From: an uncultured Eubacterium sp.
GTDB lineage: Bacteria; Bacillota; Clostridia; Lachnospirales; Lachnospiraceae
Direction: 5' to 3'
Length of the DNA: 36,774 bases
Assembly: GCA_910589595.1 (NCBI GenBank)
Contig: CAJUTM010000005.1
Location: 1-36,774, forward strand
This document shows, in pieces, positions 23,648 to 32,576 of the stretch. The notes under the pieces are model-generated. The model saw only the letters and a list, made by a program, of their open reading frames with translations, ran no database searches and was not told the DNA's origin. A program made the translations under genes and the position numbers. Each line of letters opens with the position of its first letter. Positions within the stretch are counted from its first letter, which is position 1.

Positions 23648-23761
23648 TTAGCCCTGTCTTTGTTTGTGTTTTGGATTCTCACAGATTACTCTGATACGAC
23701 CCTTTCTTTTAATGACTTTGCATTTTTCGCAAATCGGTTTTACTGATGATCTTACTTTCAC
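23648..23761 (-). CDS. rpmJ: 50S ribosomal protein L36
   Basis: 37 residues: MKVRSSVKPICEKCKVIKRKGRIRVICENPKHKQRQG, the standard short L36 with the zinc site C-x2-C…C…H (C11, C14, C27, H32). The start is GTG with GGAGGG upstream. It lies between infA and rpsM as usual and has a promoter of its own just upstream. Confidence 0.96.
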   Translation of the reverse strand: MKVRSSVKPICEKCKVIKRKGRIRVICENPKHKQRQG

Positions 23762-23795
23762 AGTAATACCCTCCTTTCAAAAAAGTCCGAGTAAA

Positions 23796-23824
23796 AGTAT
23801 AACATAGCGTTTTGTAAAATGCAA
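23796..23824 (-). promoter_or_regulatory. rpmJ: Internal promoter upstream of rpmJ
   Basis: On the minus strand TTGCAT and TATACT are 17 bp apart, ~35 bp upstream of the rpmJ GTG and just after infA. It suggests that rpmJ and the alpha segment can be transcribed independently of the spc segment. Confidence 0.7.
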
Positions 23825-23851
23825 GTACTTTTTCCCGTACTTTAGCCATTC

Positions 23852-24070
23852 TTACTTGTCTCTCCAAACAATTCTTCCCTTTGTCAAATCATAGGGAGAT
23901 AACTCCAACGTAACTTTGTCACCCGGCAGTATGCGGATGTAGTTCATACGCAGCTTTCCGCTAATATGTGCCAGTACCTTGTGACCATTTTCCAACTCTA
24001 CCTGAAACATTGCATTGGGCAGTTTCTCAACAACTGTTCCCTCAATTTCAATAACATCTGCTTTTGACAT
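23852..24070 (-). CDS. infA: Translation initiation factor IF-1
   Basis: 72 residues, the normal length: MSKADVIEIEGTVVEKLPNAMFQVELENGHKVLAHISGKLRMNYIRILPGDKVTLELSPYDLTKGRIVWR, a single OB fold that occupies the ribosomal A site during initiation. 9 bp after map. Confidence 0.98.
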   Translation of the reverse strand: MSKADVIEIEGTVVEKLPNAMFQVELENGHKVLAHISGKLRMNYIRILPGDKVTLELSPYDLTKGRIVWRDK

Positions 24071-24079
24071 GTCTACCTC

Positions 24080-24835
24080 CTAATTCAATGATAAAATTTC
24101 CGGCTCCCCGTCCGTAATCAGAACGGTGTTCTCGTAATGTGCGGAATTGGCGCCGTCCTGTGTGACAACCGTCCAATCATCTTCCAGTATCCATACATCA
24201 TATGCGCCGGCGTTTACCATCGGCTCAATTGCCAATGTCATTCCCGCACGAAGCCGAATGCCCCTGCCTTTAAAAGGTTTAAAATTCGGAACTTCCGGTT
24301 CTTCATGCAAAGCCGAACCAATCCCGTGTCCAACTAAATCCCGAACGACAGAAAAGCCGTTTTCCTCTACATATTTCTGAATGGCTGCCGAGATATCATA
24401 CAGGCGGTTACCCGCTACAGCCTTCTTTATCCCCTGAAAAAAACTCTCTCTCGTCACATCAATCAGACGCTGGTTTTCGGCGTCAATCTTTCCCACTCCG
24501 TGAGTGCGCGCCGCGTCCGACTGATACCCCTGATAAATCACTCCGGCGTCCAGACTGACAATGTCACCCTCAAAGAGATGATGTTCCTTACTCGGAATGC
24601 CGTGGACTACTTCATCATTTATCGAAACGCAGATAGAGGCCGGATATCCTTCATAGTTTTTAAAGGAAGGAATACAACCCGCCTGACGAATCCATTCCTC
24701 TCCCTTGCGGTCAATCTCCCATGTAGAAATGTCCGGAGCAATAATTTCACCGAGACGCTCATGTACTTCCGCCAGAATTTTTCCGGCGTCACGCATAAGC
24801 GCAATCTCCTGTGGCGACTTAATTGTCACAGCCAT
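24080..24835 (-). CDS. map: Type I methionine aminopeptidase
   Basis: 251 residues from ATG at 24835 (GGAGG 7 bp upstream; the longer in-frame start at 24856 is weaker). The metal ligands of the pita-bread fold are visible: Asp in SLDAG, Asp in QSDAAR, His in GHGIG, Glu in AIEPM and Glu in HYENT. It removes the initiator Met from nascent proteins. Between adk and infA as in most Firmicutes. Confidence 0.97.
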   Translation of the reverse strand: MAVTIKSPQEIALMRDAGKILAEVHERLGEIIAPDISTWEIDRKGEEWIRQAGCIPSFKNYEGYPASICVSINDEVVHGIPSKEHHLFEGDIVSLDAGVIYQGYQSDAARTHGVGKIDAENQRLIDVTRESFFQGIKKAVAGNRLYDISAAIQKYVEENGFSVVRDLVGHGIGSALHEEPEVPNFKPFKGRGIRLRAGMTLAIEPMVNAGAYDVWILEDDWTVVTQDGANSAHYENTVLITDGEPEILSLN

Positions 24836-24863
24836 ATTCCAACCTCCTCTGCTCACCTTGCGG

Positions 24864-25505
24864 TTATTGTAAAATATCTACGATTGCCTTGAATACATCT
24901 TCCAAATCAACCGTTCCATCTACTGTCTTCAAAATGCCCTCTTTCGTATAGTAATCAATGAGCGGCTGTGTCTGCTCATGGTATACGCTCAGGCGCTGCT
25001 GCACCGTCTCCGGCTTATCATCATCGCGGAGAATCAACTCGCCGCCGCAGGCATCACATACTCCCTCCGTCTTTGTCGGATTATACTTGATGTGATACGT
25101 GCCTCCGCAGCTTACACAGGCACGGCGGCCCGACATACGGCGGACAATATTCTCGTCCGGCACATCTACATCAATGGCAAAATCAAGCTTTTCACCAATC
25201 TTTGCAAGCGCTTCGGTCAATGCCTCCGCCTGTGGAATCGTTCTCGGAAAACCATCCAGAACATAGCCTTTTTTGGCGTCGTCCTGTGCCAGACGGTCTA
25301 CCACAAGGTCTACGACCAATTCATCCGGTACAAGAAGTCCCTTATCCATATATTCTTTGGCCTTCTGTCCCAATTCCGTATTTTCTTTTATATTGGCACG
25401 GAAAATGTCGCCTGTGGAAATATGCGGAATGCCGTACTTTTCAGAAATCATTTTTGCCTGTGTACCTTTACCGGCGCCCGGAGCGCCTAACATAACAATC
25501 TTCAT
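24864..25505 (-). CDS. adk: Adenylate kinase, zinc-containing
   Basis: 213 residues. P-loop GAPGAGKGT at 7-15, the AMP-binding ISTGDIFR and DGFPRT, and a LID domain carrying four cysteines (C130, C133, C150, C153) that hold structural zinc, as usual in Gram-positives. Interconverts AMP+ATP and 2 ADP. 28 bp before map. Confidence 0.98.
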   Translation of the reverse strand: MKIVMLGAPGAGKGTQAKMISEKYGIPHISTGDIFRANIKENTELGQKAKEYMDKGLLVPDELVVDLVVDRLAQDDAKKGYVLDGFPRTIPQAEALTEALAKIGEKLDFAIDVDVPDENIVRRMSGRRACVSCGGTYHIKYNPTKTEGVCDACGGELILRDDDKPETVQQRLSVYHEQTQPLIDYYTKEGILKTVDGTVDLEDVFKAIVDILQ

Positions 25506-25587
25506 ATCCTCTACACTCCTTTCGTTAAAGCGTAAGAGACCTCCCGCCGTGAATTACCGGCAGGGGGCCACCTATATTAATTCTTTT

Positions 25588-26925
25588 TTAGTTTCCTAAG
25601 AAACCTCTGTAATGGCGTACCAATACTAATGATTCAATCTGTTTGATTGTCTCGATAACAACACCAACGACGATTATCAGCGAAGTACCGCCGAATGAAA
25701 CATCTGCGCCAAATGCCCCCGAGAAAAAGATTGGAACCGTACAAACGATAACCATTCCCACAGCCCCGAGGAAAATGATACTGTTCAATACAGAAGTCAG
25801 ATATTCCGTAGTCGGTCTGCCCGGACGAATACCCGGAATAAATCCGCCCTGCTTCTTCATGTTATTGGAAATCTCCAATGGATTAAACGTAACTGAAGTA
25901 TAAAAATAAGCAAAGAAAATTACTAACACAATATAGATTAATAATCCCAATGTGTATTTAAACTCTCCCCAGCTTCCGATTTTACACCAGTCGCTCTGGT
26001 TGCAAACCGTCAGGAACTTCTGGAACATCGTAGCGTCCGGCCCCGTCTGTGGCTGAATGCCGGCAAAGCTGGCAATGATTACAGGCAGGGACATCATGGA
26101 GCTGGCAAAAATAACCGGTATAACTCCGGCCGTATTTACTTTTAACGGAATATGGGTAGACTGCCCTCCCGTAACTTTGTGCCCCTGAACCTTTTTCGCA
26201 TACTGTACCGGAATCCGTCTCTCGCCATCCTGCAGGAAGATAATAAACACAAACATGGCAATAATAATCGCTAAAATAATGAATGCGGCAATTATCTTGC
26301 TTGTAATATCCGTAGGAGTAGCAATGTATGTCTTATACAAGTTAGACAAATCATTCGGAATACGCGCTACAATATTGATTAACAGAATCATGGAAATACC
26401 ATTTCCGACACCTTTTTCCGTAATTTGCTCTCCTAACCACATAAGGAAAGCAGCGCCGGCTGTTAAGGCGGATACCGCTACAATCATCCCCGTATAACCG
26501 CTGTCGCCGTTAAACAGGTTCTGGTTGCGGAAACCAATGACAATGGCAGCGCCCTCAATGACCGCCAATGCAATCGAGAGATAACGGGTATACTCATTTA
26601 TCTTCTTGCGTCCATCCTCACCGTCTTTCTGCATCTCTTCCAGTCGTGGAATTGCAATGGTAAGAAGCTGCAAAATAATGGAGGCGGTAATATATGGTGT
26701 AATGTTCAATGCAAAGATAGACATTCTGGAGAATGACCCACCTGTCATAACATCAAGAAATCCTAACGACTGGTTTTTGTTAAACACGTCCTGCATTACG
26801 CTTGCGTCTGTGCCGGGAATCGGAATATTACATCCGATTCTGACAATAATCAGCGCAAATAATACATAAAGCAGTTTCATACGGATTTCTTTTGTTTTCA
26901 ACGCATTTTGAATGGTAGTTAACAT
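25588..26925 (-). CDS. secY: Preprotein translocase subunit SecY
   Basis: 445 residues with ten hydrophobic segments. Landmarks are the plug region ASVMQDVFNKNQSLGFLDVMTGGSFSRMSIFALNITPYITASIILQLL, the long cytoplasmic loop GERRIPVQYAKKVQG, and PGIRPGRPTTEYL. It forms the protein-conducting channel. Its ATG overlaps the rplO stop (TAATG). Confidence 0.98.
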   Translation of the reverse strand: MLTTIQNALKTKEIRMKLLYVLFALIIVRIGCNIPIPGTDASVMQDVFNKNQSLGFLDVMTGGSFSRMSIFALNITPYITASIILQLLTIAIPRLEEMQKDGEDGRKKINEYTRYLSIALAVIEGAAIVIGFRNQNLFNGDSGYTGMIVAVSALTAGAAFLMWLGEQITEKGVGNGISMILLINIVARIPNDLSNLYKTYIATPTDITSKIIAAFIILAIIIAMFVFIIFLQDGERRIPVQYAKKVQGHKVTGGQSTHIPLKVNTAGVIPVIFASSMMSLPVIIASFAGIQPQTGPDATMFQKFLTVCNQSDWCKIGSWGEFKYTLGLLIYIVLVIFFAYFYTSVTFNPLEISNNMKKQGGFIPGIRPGRPTTEYLTSVLNSIIFLGAVGMVIVCTVPIFFSGAFGADVSFGGTSLIIVVGVVIETIKQIESLVLVRHYRGFLGN

Positions 26926-27365
26926 TAGATCACCTCTGCTTTTCCACCAGCAGCCTGAATCTTCTCTGCAGCAGATGCACTATAGGCATTTACTTTCACA
27001 TCAAGCTTTTTGGTTAATTCTCCATTTCCAAGGATTTTAACTCCATCTTTTGGATTCTTTATAATTCCTTTTTCCATAAGTGCTGCAACAGTCACTTCAG
27101 CGCCATCATCGAAAACATTCAAACAACTCACGCTGATAGTAACAATATCTTTGCTGTTGATGTTTGTAAATCCTCTCTTTGGCAATCTTCTATACAATGG
27201 CAACTGACCGCCCTCGAATCCCGGTCTCGGTGCTCCGGAACGGGCTTTCTGGCCTTTATGGCCTTTGCCGGCTGTCTTACCATTTCCTGAACCGTGTCCG
27301 CGTCCGCGCCGGAACTGATTGCTCTGCTTGGAACCAGCGGCCGGTTTCAACTCTGATAAATTCAT
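26925..27365 (-). CDS. rplO: 50S ribosomal protein L15
   Basis: 146 residues: the Gly/Arg-rich N-terminal extension RRGRGHGSGNGKTAGKGHKGQKARSG that penetrates the 23S rRNA, GFEGGQLPLYRRLPKRGF, and a C-terminal domain GNGELTKKLDVKVNAYSASAAEKI. Stop overlaps the secY start. Confidence 0.97.
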   Translation of the reverse strand: MNLSELKPAAGSKQSNQFRRGRGHGSGNGKTAGKGHKGQKARSGAPRPGFEGGQLPLYRRLPKRGFTNINSKDIVTISVSCLNVFDDGAEVTVAALMEKGIIKNPKDGVKILGNGELTKKLDVKVNAYSASAAEKIQAAGGKAEVI

Positions 27366-27382
27366 ATCGTGTACCTCCCTGA

Positions 27383-27565
27383 TTAGATTTCTTCAACCTT
27401 GATAAGATGTCTAATCTGCTGAATCTGACCACGTGTAGCAGCGTTGTCAGGCATCTCTACGGTTTTGTTCAACTTTCTAAGGCCAAGAGCCTCTACCGTC
27501 TTTCTGTGCTTTGGAATTGCACCGATGGTAGACTTAACCAAAGTAATTCTCAACTTATCTGCCAT
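27383..27565 (-). CDS. rpmD: 50S ribosomal protein L30
   Basis: 60 residues: LRITLVKSTIGAIPKHRKTVEALGLRKLNKTVEMPDNAATRGQIQQIRHLIKVEEI, a complete L30. Between rpsE and rplO. Confidence 0.97.
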   Translation of the reverse strand: MADKLRITLVKSTIGAIPKHRKTVEALGLRKLNKTVEMPDNAATRGQIQQIRHLIKVEEI

Positions 27566-27578
27566 TTTTCTGCACCTC

Positions 27579-28088
27579 CTAGCCCAAAACTTCGTCTACG
27601 GAAATCCCGCGAAGTTTTGCTACTTCCTCAGGAGTCTTTAAGTTTTTAAGACCCTCTATCGTAGCGAGTACGACATTCTTCTTATTGCGGGAACCTAATG
27701 ACTTCGTACGGATATTTTTAAATCCGGCAAGCTCGAGCACCGCACGCGCCGGACCACCGGCGATGATACCGGTACCTTCCTGAGACCTCTTCATCAATAC
27801 GGATGCACTGCCGAATTTACCAATGAAATCATGCGGAATACTTTTATTCTCATCAAGCGGCACCTCTACAAGACCTTTGATTGCAGCCTCTTTGCCCTTG
27901 CGAATTGCTTCCGGTATTTCCGTTGCCTTGCCTAAACCTGCACCAACGTGTCCATTGCCGTCTCCTACAACGACAAGCGCCGTAAATCTCATGTTACGAC
28001 CACCTTTAACAACCTTGGTTACACGTTTGATTGATACTACTTTATCTTCTAATTCTAACTGCTCAGCATCAATAATCTCACGTTTCAT
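27579..28088 (-). CDS. rpsE: 30S ribosomal protein S5
   Basis: 169 residues: double-stranded RNA-binding N-terminal half VVSIKRVTKVVKGGRNMRFTALVVVGDGNGHVGAGLGKA and C-terminal GIIAGGPARAVLELAGFKNIRTKSLGSRNKKNVVLATIEGL. Has a role in decoding accuracy and mRNA entry. 16 bp after rplR. Confidence 0.97.
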   Translation of the reverse strand: MKREIIDAEQLELEDKVVSIKRVTKVVKGGRNMRFTALVVVGDGNGHVGAGLGKATEIPEAIRKGKEAAIKGLVEVPLDENKSIPHDFIGKFGSASVLMKRSQEGTGIIAGGPARAVLELAGFKNIRTKSLGSRNKKNVVLATIEGLKNLKTPEEVAKLRGISVDEVLG

Positions 28089-28104
28089 GTTGTTTCCTCC
28101 TTGC

Positions 28105-28473
28105 TTAGAATTCCAGACCAGCTTCTCTTGCTGCTTCTGCCAATGCTTTTACTTTACCCTGATAAATATAACCGCCACGGTCAAATACAACAGTTTTAAT
28201 ACCGTTATCCAAAGCTCTTTTCGCTATCACTTCGCCAAGCTTTGACGCTGCTTCAATATTGTTTGTCTTTGCAAGACCGTCTTTTACATCTTTCTGTACT
28301 GTAGATGCAGATACGATTGTATTTCCAGCGACATCATCAATAATCTGTGCATACATATGATTATTGCTACGGAACACAGCCAAACGTGGTTGCTCAGGAG
28401 TACCGGACAAACGGCTACGAATTCTTCTATGCTTGTTTGCGCGAACTTCGCTTCTATTTTTCTTGTTAACCAT
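28105..28473 (-). CDS. rplR: 50S ribosomal protein L18
   Basis: 122 residues: RRIRSRLSGTPEQPRLAVFRSNNHMYAQIIDDVAGNTIVSAST and VVFDRGGYIYQGKVKALAEAAREAGLEF, a complete L18 that binds 5S rRNA. Follows rplF by 17 bp. Confidence 0.97.
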   Translation of the reverse strand: MVNKKNRSEVRANKHRRIRSRLSGTPEQPRLAVFRSNNHMYAQIIDDVAGNTIVSASTVQKDVKDGLAKTNNIEAASKLGEVIAKRALDNGIKTVVFDRGGYIYQGKVKALAEAAREAGLEF

Positions 28474-28490
28474 TGCTATTTACTCCTTTC

Positions 28491-29033
28491 TTATTTCTTA
28501 CCAGTCTTACCAACTTTGCGTCTGATTACTTCATCCTCATATTTGATACCTTTGCCCTTATATGGCTCCGGTGCTCTCTTCTCACGGATTTCAGCCGCAT
28601 ACTGGCCAACTTTTTCTTTATCGATACCTTTAACGATGATGATGTTCTGTCCCTCAACAGTTACTTCGATTCCTTCCGGATCTTCCATCTCTACCGGATG
28701 GGAATATCCGAGGGAGAGCGTAAGTTTTTTACCCTGCTTTGCCGCACGGTAACCAACGCCGTTTACCTCTAACTTCTTCTCGTAACCTTCCGTTACGCCA
28801 ATTATCATATTATTAATTAACGTTCTGGTCAAACCATGAAGCGATTTCATCTTTTTCAAATCATTCGGACGGGCTACTTTAATCTCTTCGCCCTCTTTTG
28901 TAATACTCATCTCGGCCGGAAGAACTCTCTCGAGTGTTCCCTTCGGGCCTTTTACCGTCACCTGATTATTTTCTGCAATATCTACAGTTACGCCTGCAGG
29001 TATCGCGATAGGCATTCTTCCAATTCGTGACAT
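28491..29033 (-). CDS. rplF: 50S ribosomal protein L6
   Basis: 180 residues: MSRIGRMPIAIPAGV, LHGLTRTLINNMIIGVTEGYEKKLEVNGVGYRA, and the C-terminal L6 signature KGIDKEKVGQYAAEIREKRAPEPYKGKGIKYEDE. Located near the factor-binding site of the 50S subunit. Confidence 0.97.
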   Translation of the reverse strand: MSRIGRMPIAIPAGVTVDIAENNQVTVKGPKGTLERVLPAEMSITKEGEEIKVARPNDLKKMKSLHGLTRTLINNMIIGVTEGYEKKLEVNGVGYRAAKQGKKLTLSLGYSHPVEMEDPEGIEVTVEGQNIIIVKGIDKEKVGQYAAEIREKRAPEPYKGKGIKYEDEVIRRKVGKTGKK

Positions 29034-29069
29034 GCCGTTACCTCCTATATTTTTTTCGGGGTTAATTAG

Positions 29070-29471
29070 TTACCATACAAAAGCGAGAACTTCTCCTCCT
29101 ACATTCTCTTTGCGTGCTTCTTTGTCTGTCAGCACACCCTTGTTTGTAGAAATAATGGCAATTCCCAAGCCACCGAGAACTTTCGGGAGTTCTCCTGCGC
29201 CGGCGTAAACACGAAGACCCGGTTTGGAAATTCTCTTTAAGCCGGAGATAATTTTCTCATTCTTGTCTTTTCCGTATTTCATCGTAACATGAATGGATTT
29301 AAAACCATCCGTTTCTGTTATTTCAAAGTTTTTGATATAACCTTCCTTCAAAAGAATCTCAGCAATCGAAATCTTCATTTTGGAAGCAGGAATATCAACT
29401 GTATCATGTTTCGCAGTATTTGCATTACGAATTCTAGTAAGCATATCTGCAATTGGATCACTCATTGTCAT
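29070..29471 (-). CDS. rpsH: 30S ribosomal protein S8
   Basis: 133 residues from ATG at 29471 (AAGGAGG 8 bp upstream); a longer in-frame reading starts inside rpsN and is not conserved. SDPIADMLTRIRNANTAKHDTVDIPASKMK at the start and the C-terminal S8 signature LPKVLGGLGIAIISTNKGVLTDKEARKENVGGEVLAFVW. A central 16S rRNA binder and known spc-operon regulator in E. coli. Confidence 0.97.
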   Translation of the reverse strand: MTMSDPIADMLTRIRNANTAKHDTVDIPASKMKISIAEILLKEGYIKNFEITETDGFKSIHVTMKYGKDKNEKIISGLKRISKPGLRVYAGAGELPKVLGGLGIAIISTNKGVLTDKEARKENVGGEVLAFVW

Positions 29472-29484
29472 TTCGCTTTCCTCC

Positions 29485-29670
29485 TTACCAACTTGCTTTA
29501 CGCACACCAGGGATCTGACCCTTGTATGCCAACTCACGGAAGCAAATTCTGCAGATTCCGTATTTTCTCAGATATCCATGTGGACGACCACAAATCTTGC
29601 AACGACTGTATTCTCTCGTGGAGAACTTCGCTTTGCGCTGCTGCTTAACCTTCATAGACTTCTTAGCCAT
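29485..29670 (-). CDS. rpsN: 30S ribosomal protein S14, zinc-type
   Basis: 61 residues, the short S14 form: CKICGRPHGYLRKYGICRICFRELAYKGQIPGVRKASW with two CxxC pairs that bind zinc. The usual form in the spc operon of Gram-positives (also called rpsZ). Confidence 0.97.
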   Translation of the reverse strand: MAKKSMKVKQQRKAKFSTREYSRCKICGRPHGYLRKYGICRICFRELAYKGQIPGVRKASW

Positions 29671-29685
29671 GAAATTACCTCCTAA

Positions 29686-30225
29686 CTATTTCTTAAACGG
29701 CATACCAAACTGTGCCAAGAGTTCACGTGCTTCTTCATCTGTCTTAGCGGTAGTAACGAAGATAACGTCCATTCCCCGAATCTTGTCTACCTTATCATAT
29801 TCAATTTCCGGAAAAATCAACTGCTCTTTAATACCGAGCGCATAATTTCCACGTCCATCAAATGCATTCGGGTTTACACCGCGGAAGTCACGTACCCGTG
29901 GCAACGCGAGATTGATTAAACGGTCTGCAAACTCATACATCTTCTCTCCACGGAGTGTTACTTTACATCCAATCGGCTGTCCCTCGCGAAGTTTGAAATT
30001 CGCAACGGATTTCTTCGCTCTTGTCACAACAGCTTTCTGACCCGTAATCGTCTCAAGGTCACTAATTGCTGTATCCAAAACTTTTGAATTGTCTTTTGCT
30101 TCACCAACGCCCATATTGATTACAATCTTATCGAGCTTTGGTACCTGCATAACATTTTTATACTCAAACTTTTTCATCATCGCTGTAACGATTTCGTTCA
30201 AGTATGTCTCTTTCAATCTAGCCAT
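29686..30225 (-). CDS. rplE: 50S ribosomal protein L5
   Basis: 179 residues: LKETYLNEIVTAMMKKFEYKNVMQVPKLDKIVINMGVGEA and VRDFRGVNPNAFDGRGNYALGIKEQLIFPEI, complete L5, which binds 5S rRNA and contacts P-site tRNA. Confidence 0.97.
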   Translation of the reverse strand: MARLKETYLNEIVTAMMKKFEYKNVMQVPKLDKIVINMGVGEAKDNSKVLDTAISDLETITGQKAVVTRAKKSVANFKLREGQPIGCKVTLRGEKMYEFADRLINLALPRVRDFRGVNPNAFDGRGNYALGIKEQLIFPEIEYDKVDKIRGMDVIFVTTAKTDEEARELLAQFGMPFKK

Positions 30226-30248
30226 TTTAACAGTACCTCCTCTCCTTA

Positions 30249-30557
30249 TTAATCAATAACAGCGCCTGTTTTTTTGGCATAACGAACTTTGTCCTTACCG
30301 TCCTCTGTCTTGAAACCAATACGGGTAACCTCACCATCTACAACATACATTACATTCGATACGTCGAAGAAAGCTTCCTGTTCCACAATACCGCCTTTTG
30401 CATTGGACTGGTTCGGCTTAATATGCATCTTTACTTTGTTGATACCCTCAACTTTTACTTTTCCATTTTTTAATTCTAAAACTTTTCCTTCTTTACCTTT
30501 ATCTACACCGGCAATAACGCGAACGGTATCACCTTTTTTAATCTTTGATGTTGCCAC
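30249..30557 (-). CDS. rplX: 50S ribosomal protein L24
   Basis: 102 residues with the KOW motif KIKKGDTVRVIAGVDKGKEGKVLELKNGKVKVEGINKVKMHIKP. Start codon GTG with AGGAGG upstream. An assembly-initiating 50S protein. Confidence 0.97.
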   Translation of the reverse strand: MATSKIKKGDTVRVIAGVDKGKEGKVLELKNGKVKVEGINKVKMHIKPNQSNAKGGIVEQEAFFDVSNVMYVVDGEVTRIGFKTEDGKDKVRYAKKTGAVID

Positions 30558-30571
30558 TTAGGGACACCTCC

Positions 30572-30940
30572 TTATAATACTTCTGGTGCTAAGGAAACAA
30601 TCTTCATGAATTGTTTATCTCTTAACTCTCTAGCTACCGGTCCGAAAATACGGGTTCCTCTTGGAGTCTTATCGTCTTTGATGATTACTGCTGCGTTCTC
30701 ATCAAAACGGATATAAGAACCATCCGGACGACGAATCTCTTTTACCGTTCTAACTACAACTGCTTTTACAACATCACCCTTTTTCACAACTCCTCCCGGT
30801 GTTGCATCTTTGACCGTAGCTACAATGATATCGCCTACAGCCGCATATCTTCTTACAGAACCGCCGAGAACACGGATGCACAACAATTCTTTTGCGCCAG
30901 TGTTGTCAGCAACCTTAAGTCTGGTTTCCTGCTGTACCAT
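30572..30940 (-). CDS. rplN: 50S ribosomal protein L14
   Basis: 122 residues: MVQQETRLKVADNTGAKELLCIRVLGGS and ENAAVIIKDDKTPRGTRIFGPVARELRDKQFMKIVSLAPEVL, complete L14 at the subunit interface. Confidence 0.98.
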   Translation of the reverse strand: MVQQETRLKVADNTGAKELLCIRVLGGSVRRYAAVGDIIVATVKDATPGGVVKKGDVVKAVVVRTVKEIRRPDGSYIRFDENAAVIIKDDKTPRGTRIFGPVARELRDKQFMKIVSLAPEVL

Positions 30941-30966
30941 AATAAATACTCCTTTCTGGCTACGAA

Positions 30967-31221
30967 TTATCTAGCTTTTTCAATAATCTCAACAAGTCTC
31001 CATCTCTTGTCTTTAGACAAAGGTCTTGTCTCCATAACTTTAACTCTATCACCAATGTTGCACTCGTTGTTCTCATCATGCGCCTTTAATTTATAAGTTC
31101 TCTTCACGATTTTACCGTAGAGCGGATGCTTTACATTATCAATTACGGCAACAACGATGGTTTTGTCCATTTTATTACTTACTACTTTACCAGTACGGGT
31201 TTTTCTAAGATTTCTATCCAC
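30967..31221 (-). CDS. rpsQ: 30S ribosomal protein S17
   Basis: 84 residues: RKTRTGKVVSNKMDKTIVVAVIDNVKHPLYGKIVKRTYKLKAHDENNECNIGDRVKVMETRPLSKDKRWRLVEI. Start is GTG with AAGGAGG upstream. Complete S17. Confidence 0.97.
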   Translation of the reverse strand: MDRNLRKTRTGKVVSNKMDKTIVVAVIDNVKHPLYGKIVKRTYKLKAHDENNECNIGDRVKVMETRPLSKDKRWRLVEIIEKAR

Positions 31222-31244
31222 AACAAAATCCTCCTTTCCTCAGC

Positions 31245-31454
31245 TTAATTTGCTGCTTTCTTCTCTTTGGACATTGCTGTCTGAATACGCGCAATGTTCC
31301 GTCTAACTTCTTTAATTCTGCTTGTATTGTCAAGTTGGTTTGTTGCATTTTGGAATCTCAGATTAAAAAGCTCTTTCTTTGCAGCTACTAACTCGTCATT
31401 CAGCTCAGCCAGTGACATATCTGCAATTCCATTCATGAATTCTTTACTCTTCAT
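31245..31454 (-). CDS. rpmC: 50S ribosomal protein L29
   Basis: 69 residues from ATG at 31454, preceded by GGGAGG at 8 bp; it overlaps the end of rplP by 11 bp. Core: LAELNDELVAAKKELFNLRFQNATNQLDNTSRIKEVRRNIARIQT, a helical hairpin at the nascent-chain exit. Confidence 0.96.
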   Translation of the reverse strand: MKSKEFMNGIADMSLAELNDELVAAKKELFNLRFQNATNQLDNTSRIKEVRRNIARIQTAMSKEKKAAN

Positions 31455-31881
31455 TGCCCGCACCTCCCTCTAAATCTGCACGAGAAACGATTTTACATTT
31501 GACAGGAAGTTTATGCATAGCCAAACGAAGCGCTTCTCTCGCCGTTTCTTCCGGTACGCCGGCGATTTCAAACATAACACGTCCCGGCTTAACAACTGCT
31601 ACCCAGTACTCCAGAGCACCTTTACCTTTACCCATTCGGGTTTCAGCAGGTGTCTTTGTTACCGGCTTGTCAGGAAATATCTTAATCCAAACTTTACCAC
31701 CACGTTTCGTATGACGTGTCATCGCAATACGGGCAGCCTCAATCTGATTCGAACGAATCCAATGCGGCTCTGTTGCTACAAGACCATATTCACCGTAAGT
31801 AATCTTGTTTCCGCGCGTTGCCTTACCCCGCATGGAACCACGAAACTGTTTACGGCGTTTTACTCTCTTAGGCATTAACAT
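31444..31881 (-). CDS. rplP: 50S ribosomal protein L16
   Basis: 145 residues: MLMPKRVKRRKQFRGSMRGKATRGNKITYGEYGLVATEP and MGKGKGALEYWVAVVKPGRVMFEIAGVPEETAREALRLAMHKLPVKCKIVSR. ATG overlaps the rpsC stop (TAATG). Confidence 0.98.
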   Translation of the reverse strand: MLMPKRVKRRKQFRGSMRGKATRGNKITYGEYGLVATEPHWIRSNQIEAARIAMTRHTKRGGKVWIKIFPDKPVTKTPAETRMGKGKGALEYWVAVVKPGRVMFEIAGVPEETAREALRLAMHKLPVKCKIVSRADLEGGAGNEE

Positions 31882-32561
31882 TATTTATCGCTCCCTTCCT
31901 TTGAACTAGCTTTAGCTGGTTTTCCACCTTTGGTTGGAAGTACTTCACCATGATAGACCCATGTCTTAACACCAATCTTACCATATGTTGTATTTGCTTC
32001 TGCAAAACCATAATCAATATTAGCACGAAGTGTCTGGAGAGGAATGTTACCCTCGCTATAGAACTCTGTACGAGCCATATCCGCGCCGCCAAGACGTCCG
32101 GAACAAGATGTCTTAATTCCCTTTGCACCGGCTTTCATCGCTCTGCCCATGCAAGATTTCATGGCGCGGCGGAAAGAAATACGGTTCTCCAACTGCTGTG
32201 CAATATTTTCTGCCACAAGCTGCGCGTCACTGTCCGGTTTTTTCACTTCTTTGATATCCACAAGAACTTTCTGTGCAGAATATTTAGCAAGCTCCGCTTT
32301 TAATTTTTCAATCTCGGCGCCGCCCTTACCAATTACTACACCCGGTTTTGCTGTATATACCAAAACCTTAACACGGTCTGAAGTTCTCTCTATCTCAATT
32401 TTAGAAATACCTGCATGATATAATTTTTTCTTTAAAAATTCACGGATTTTATAATCTTCAACTAAGTTGTCTGCAAAATTTTCAGAATCAGCAAACCATC
32501 TGGATTCCCAGTCTTTAATGACGCCAACTCTTAAACCGTGTGGATTTACTTTTTGTCCCAT
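31881..32561 (-). CDS. rpsC: 30S ribosomal protein S3
   Basis: 226 residues: MGQKVNPHGLRVGVIKDWESRWFA, KH domain VLVYTAKPGVVIGKGGAEIEKLKAELAKYS, and C-terminal GRLGGADMARTEFYSEGNIPLQTLRANIDYG. Forms part of the mRNA entry channel and helicase. Confidence 0.98.
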   Translation of the reverse strand: MGQKVNPHGLRVGVIKDWESRWFADSENFADNLVEDYKIREFLKKKLYHAGISKIEIERTSDRVKVLVYTAKPGVVIGKGGAEIEKLKAELAKYSAQKVLVDIKEVKKPDSDAQLVAENIAQQLENRISFRRAMKSCMGRAMKAGAKGIKTSCSGRLGGADMARTEFYSEGNIPLQTLRANIDYGFAEANTTYGKIGVKTWVYHGEVLPTKGGKPAKASSKEGSDK

Positions 32562-32576
32562 CTTAATCTCCTTTCA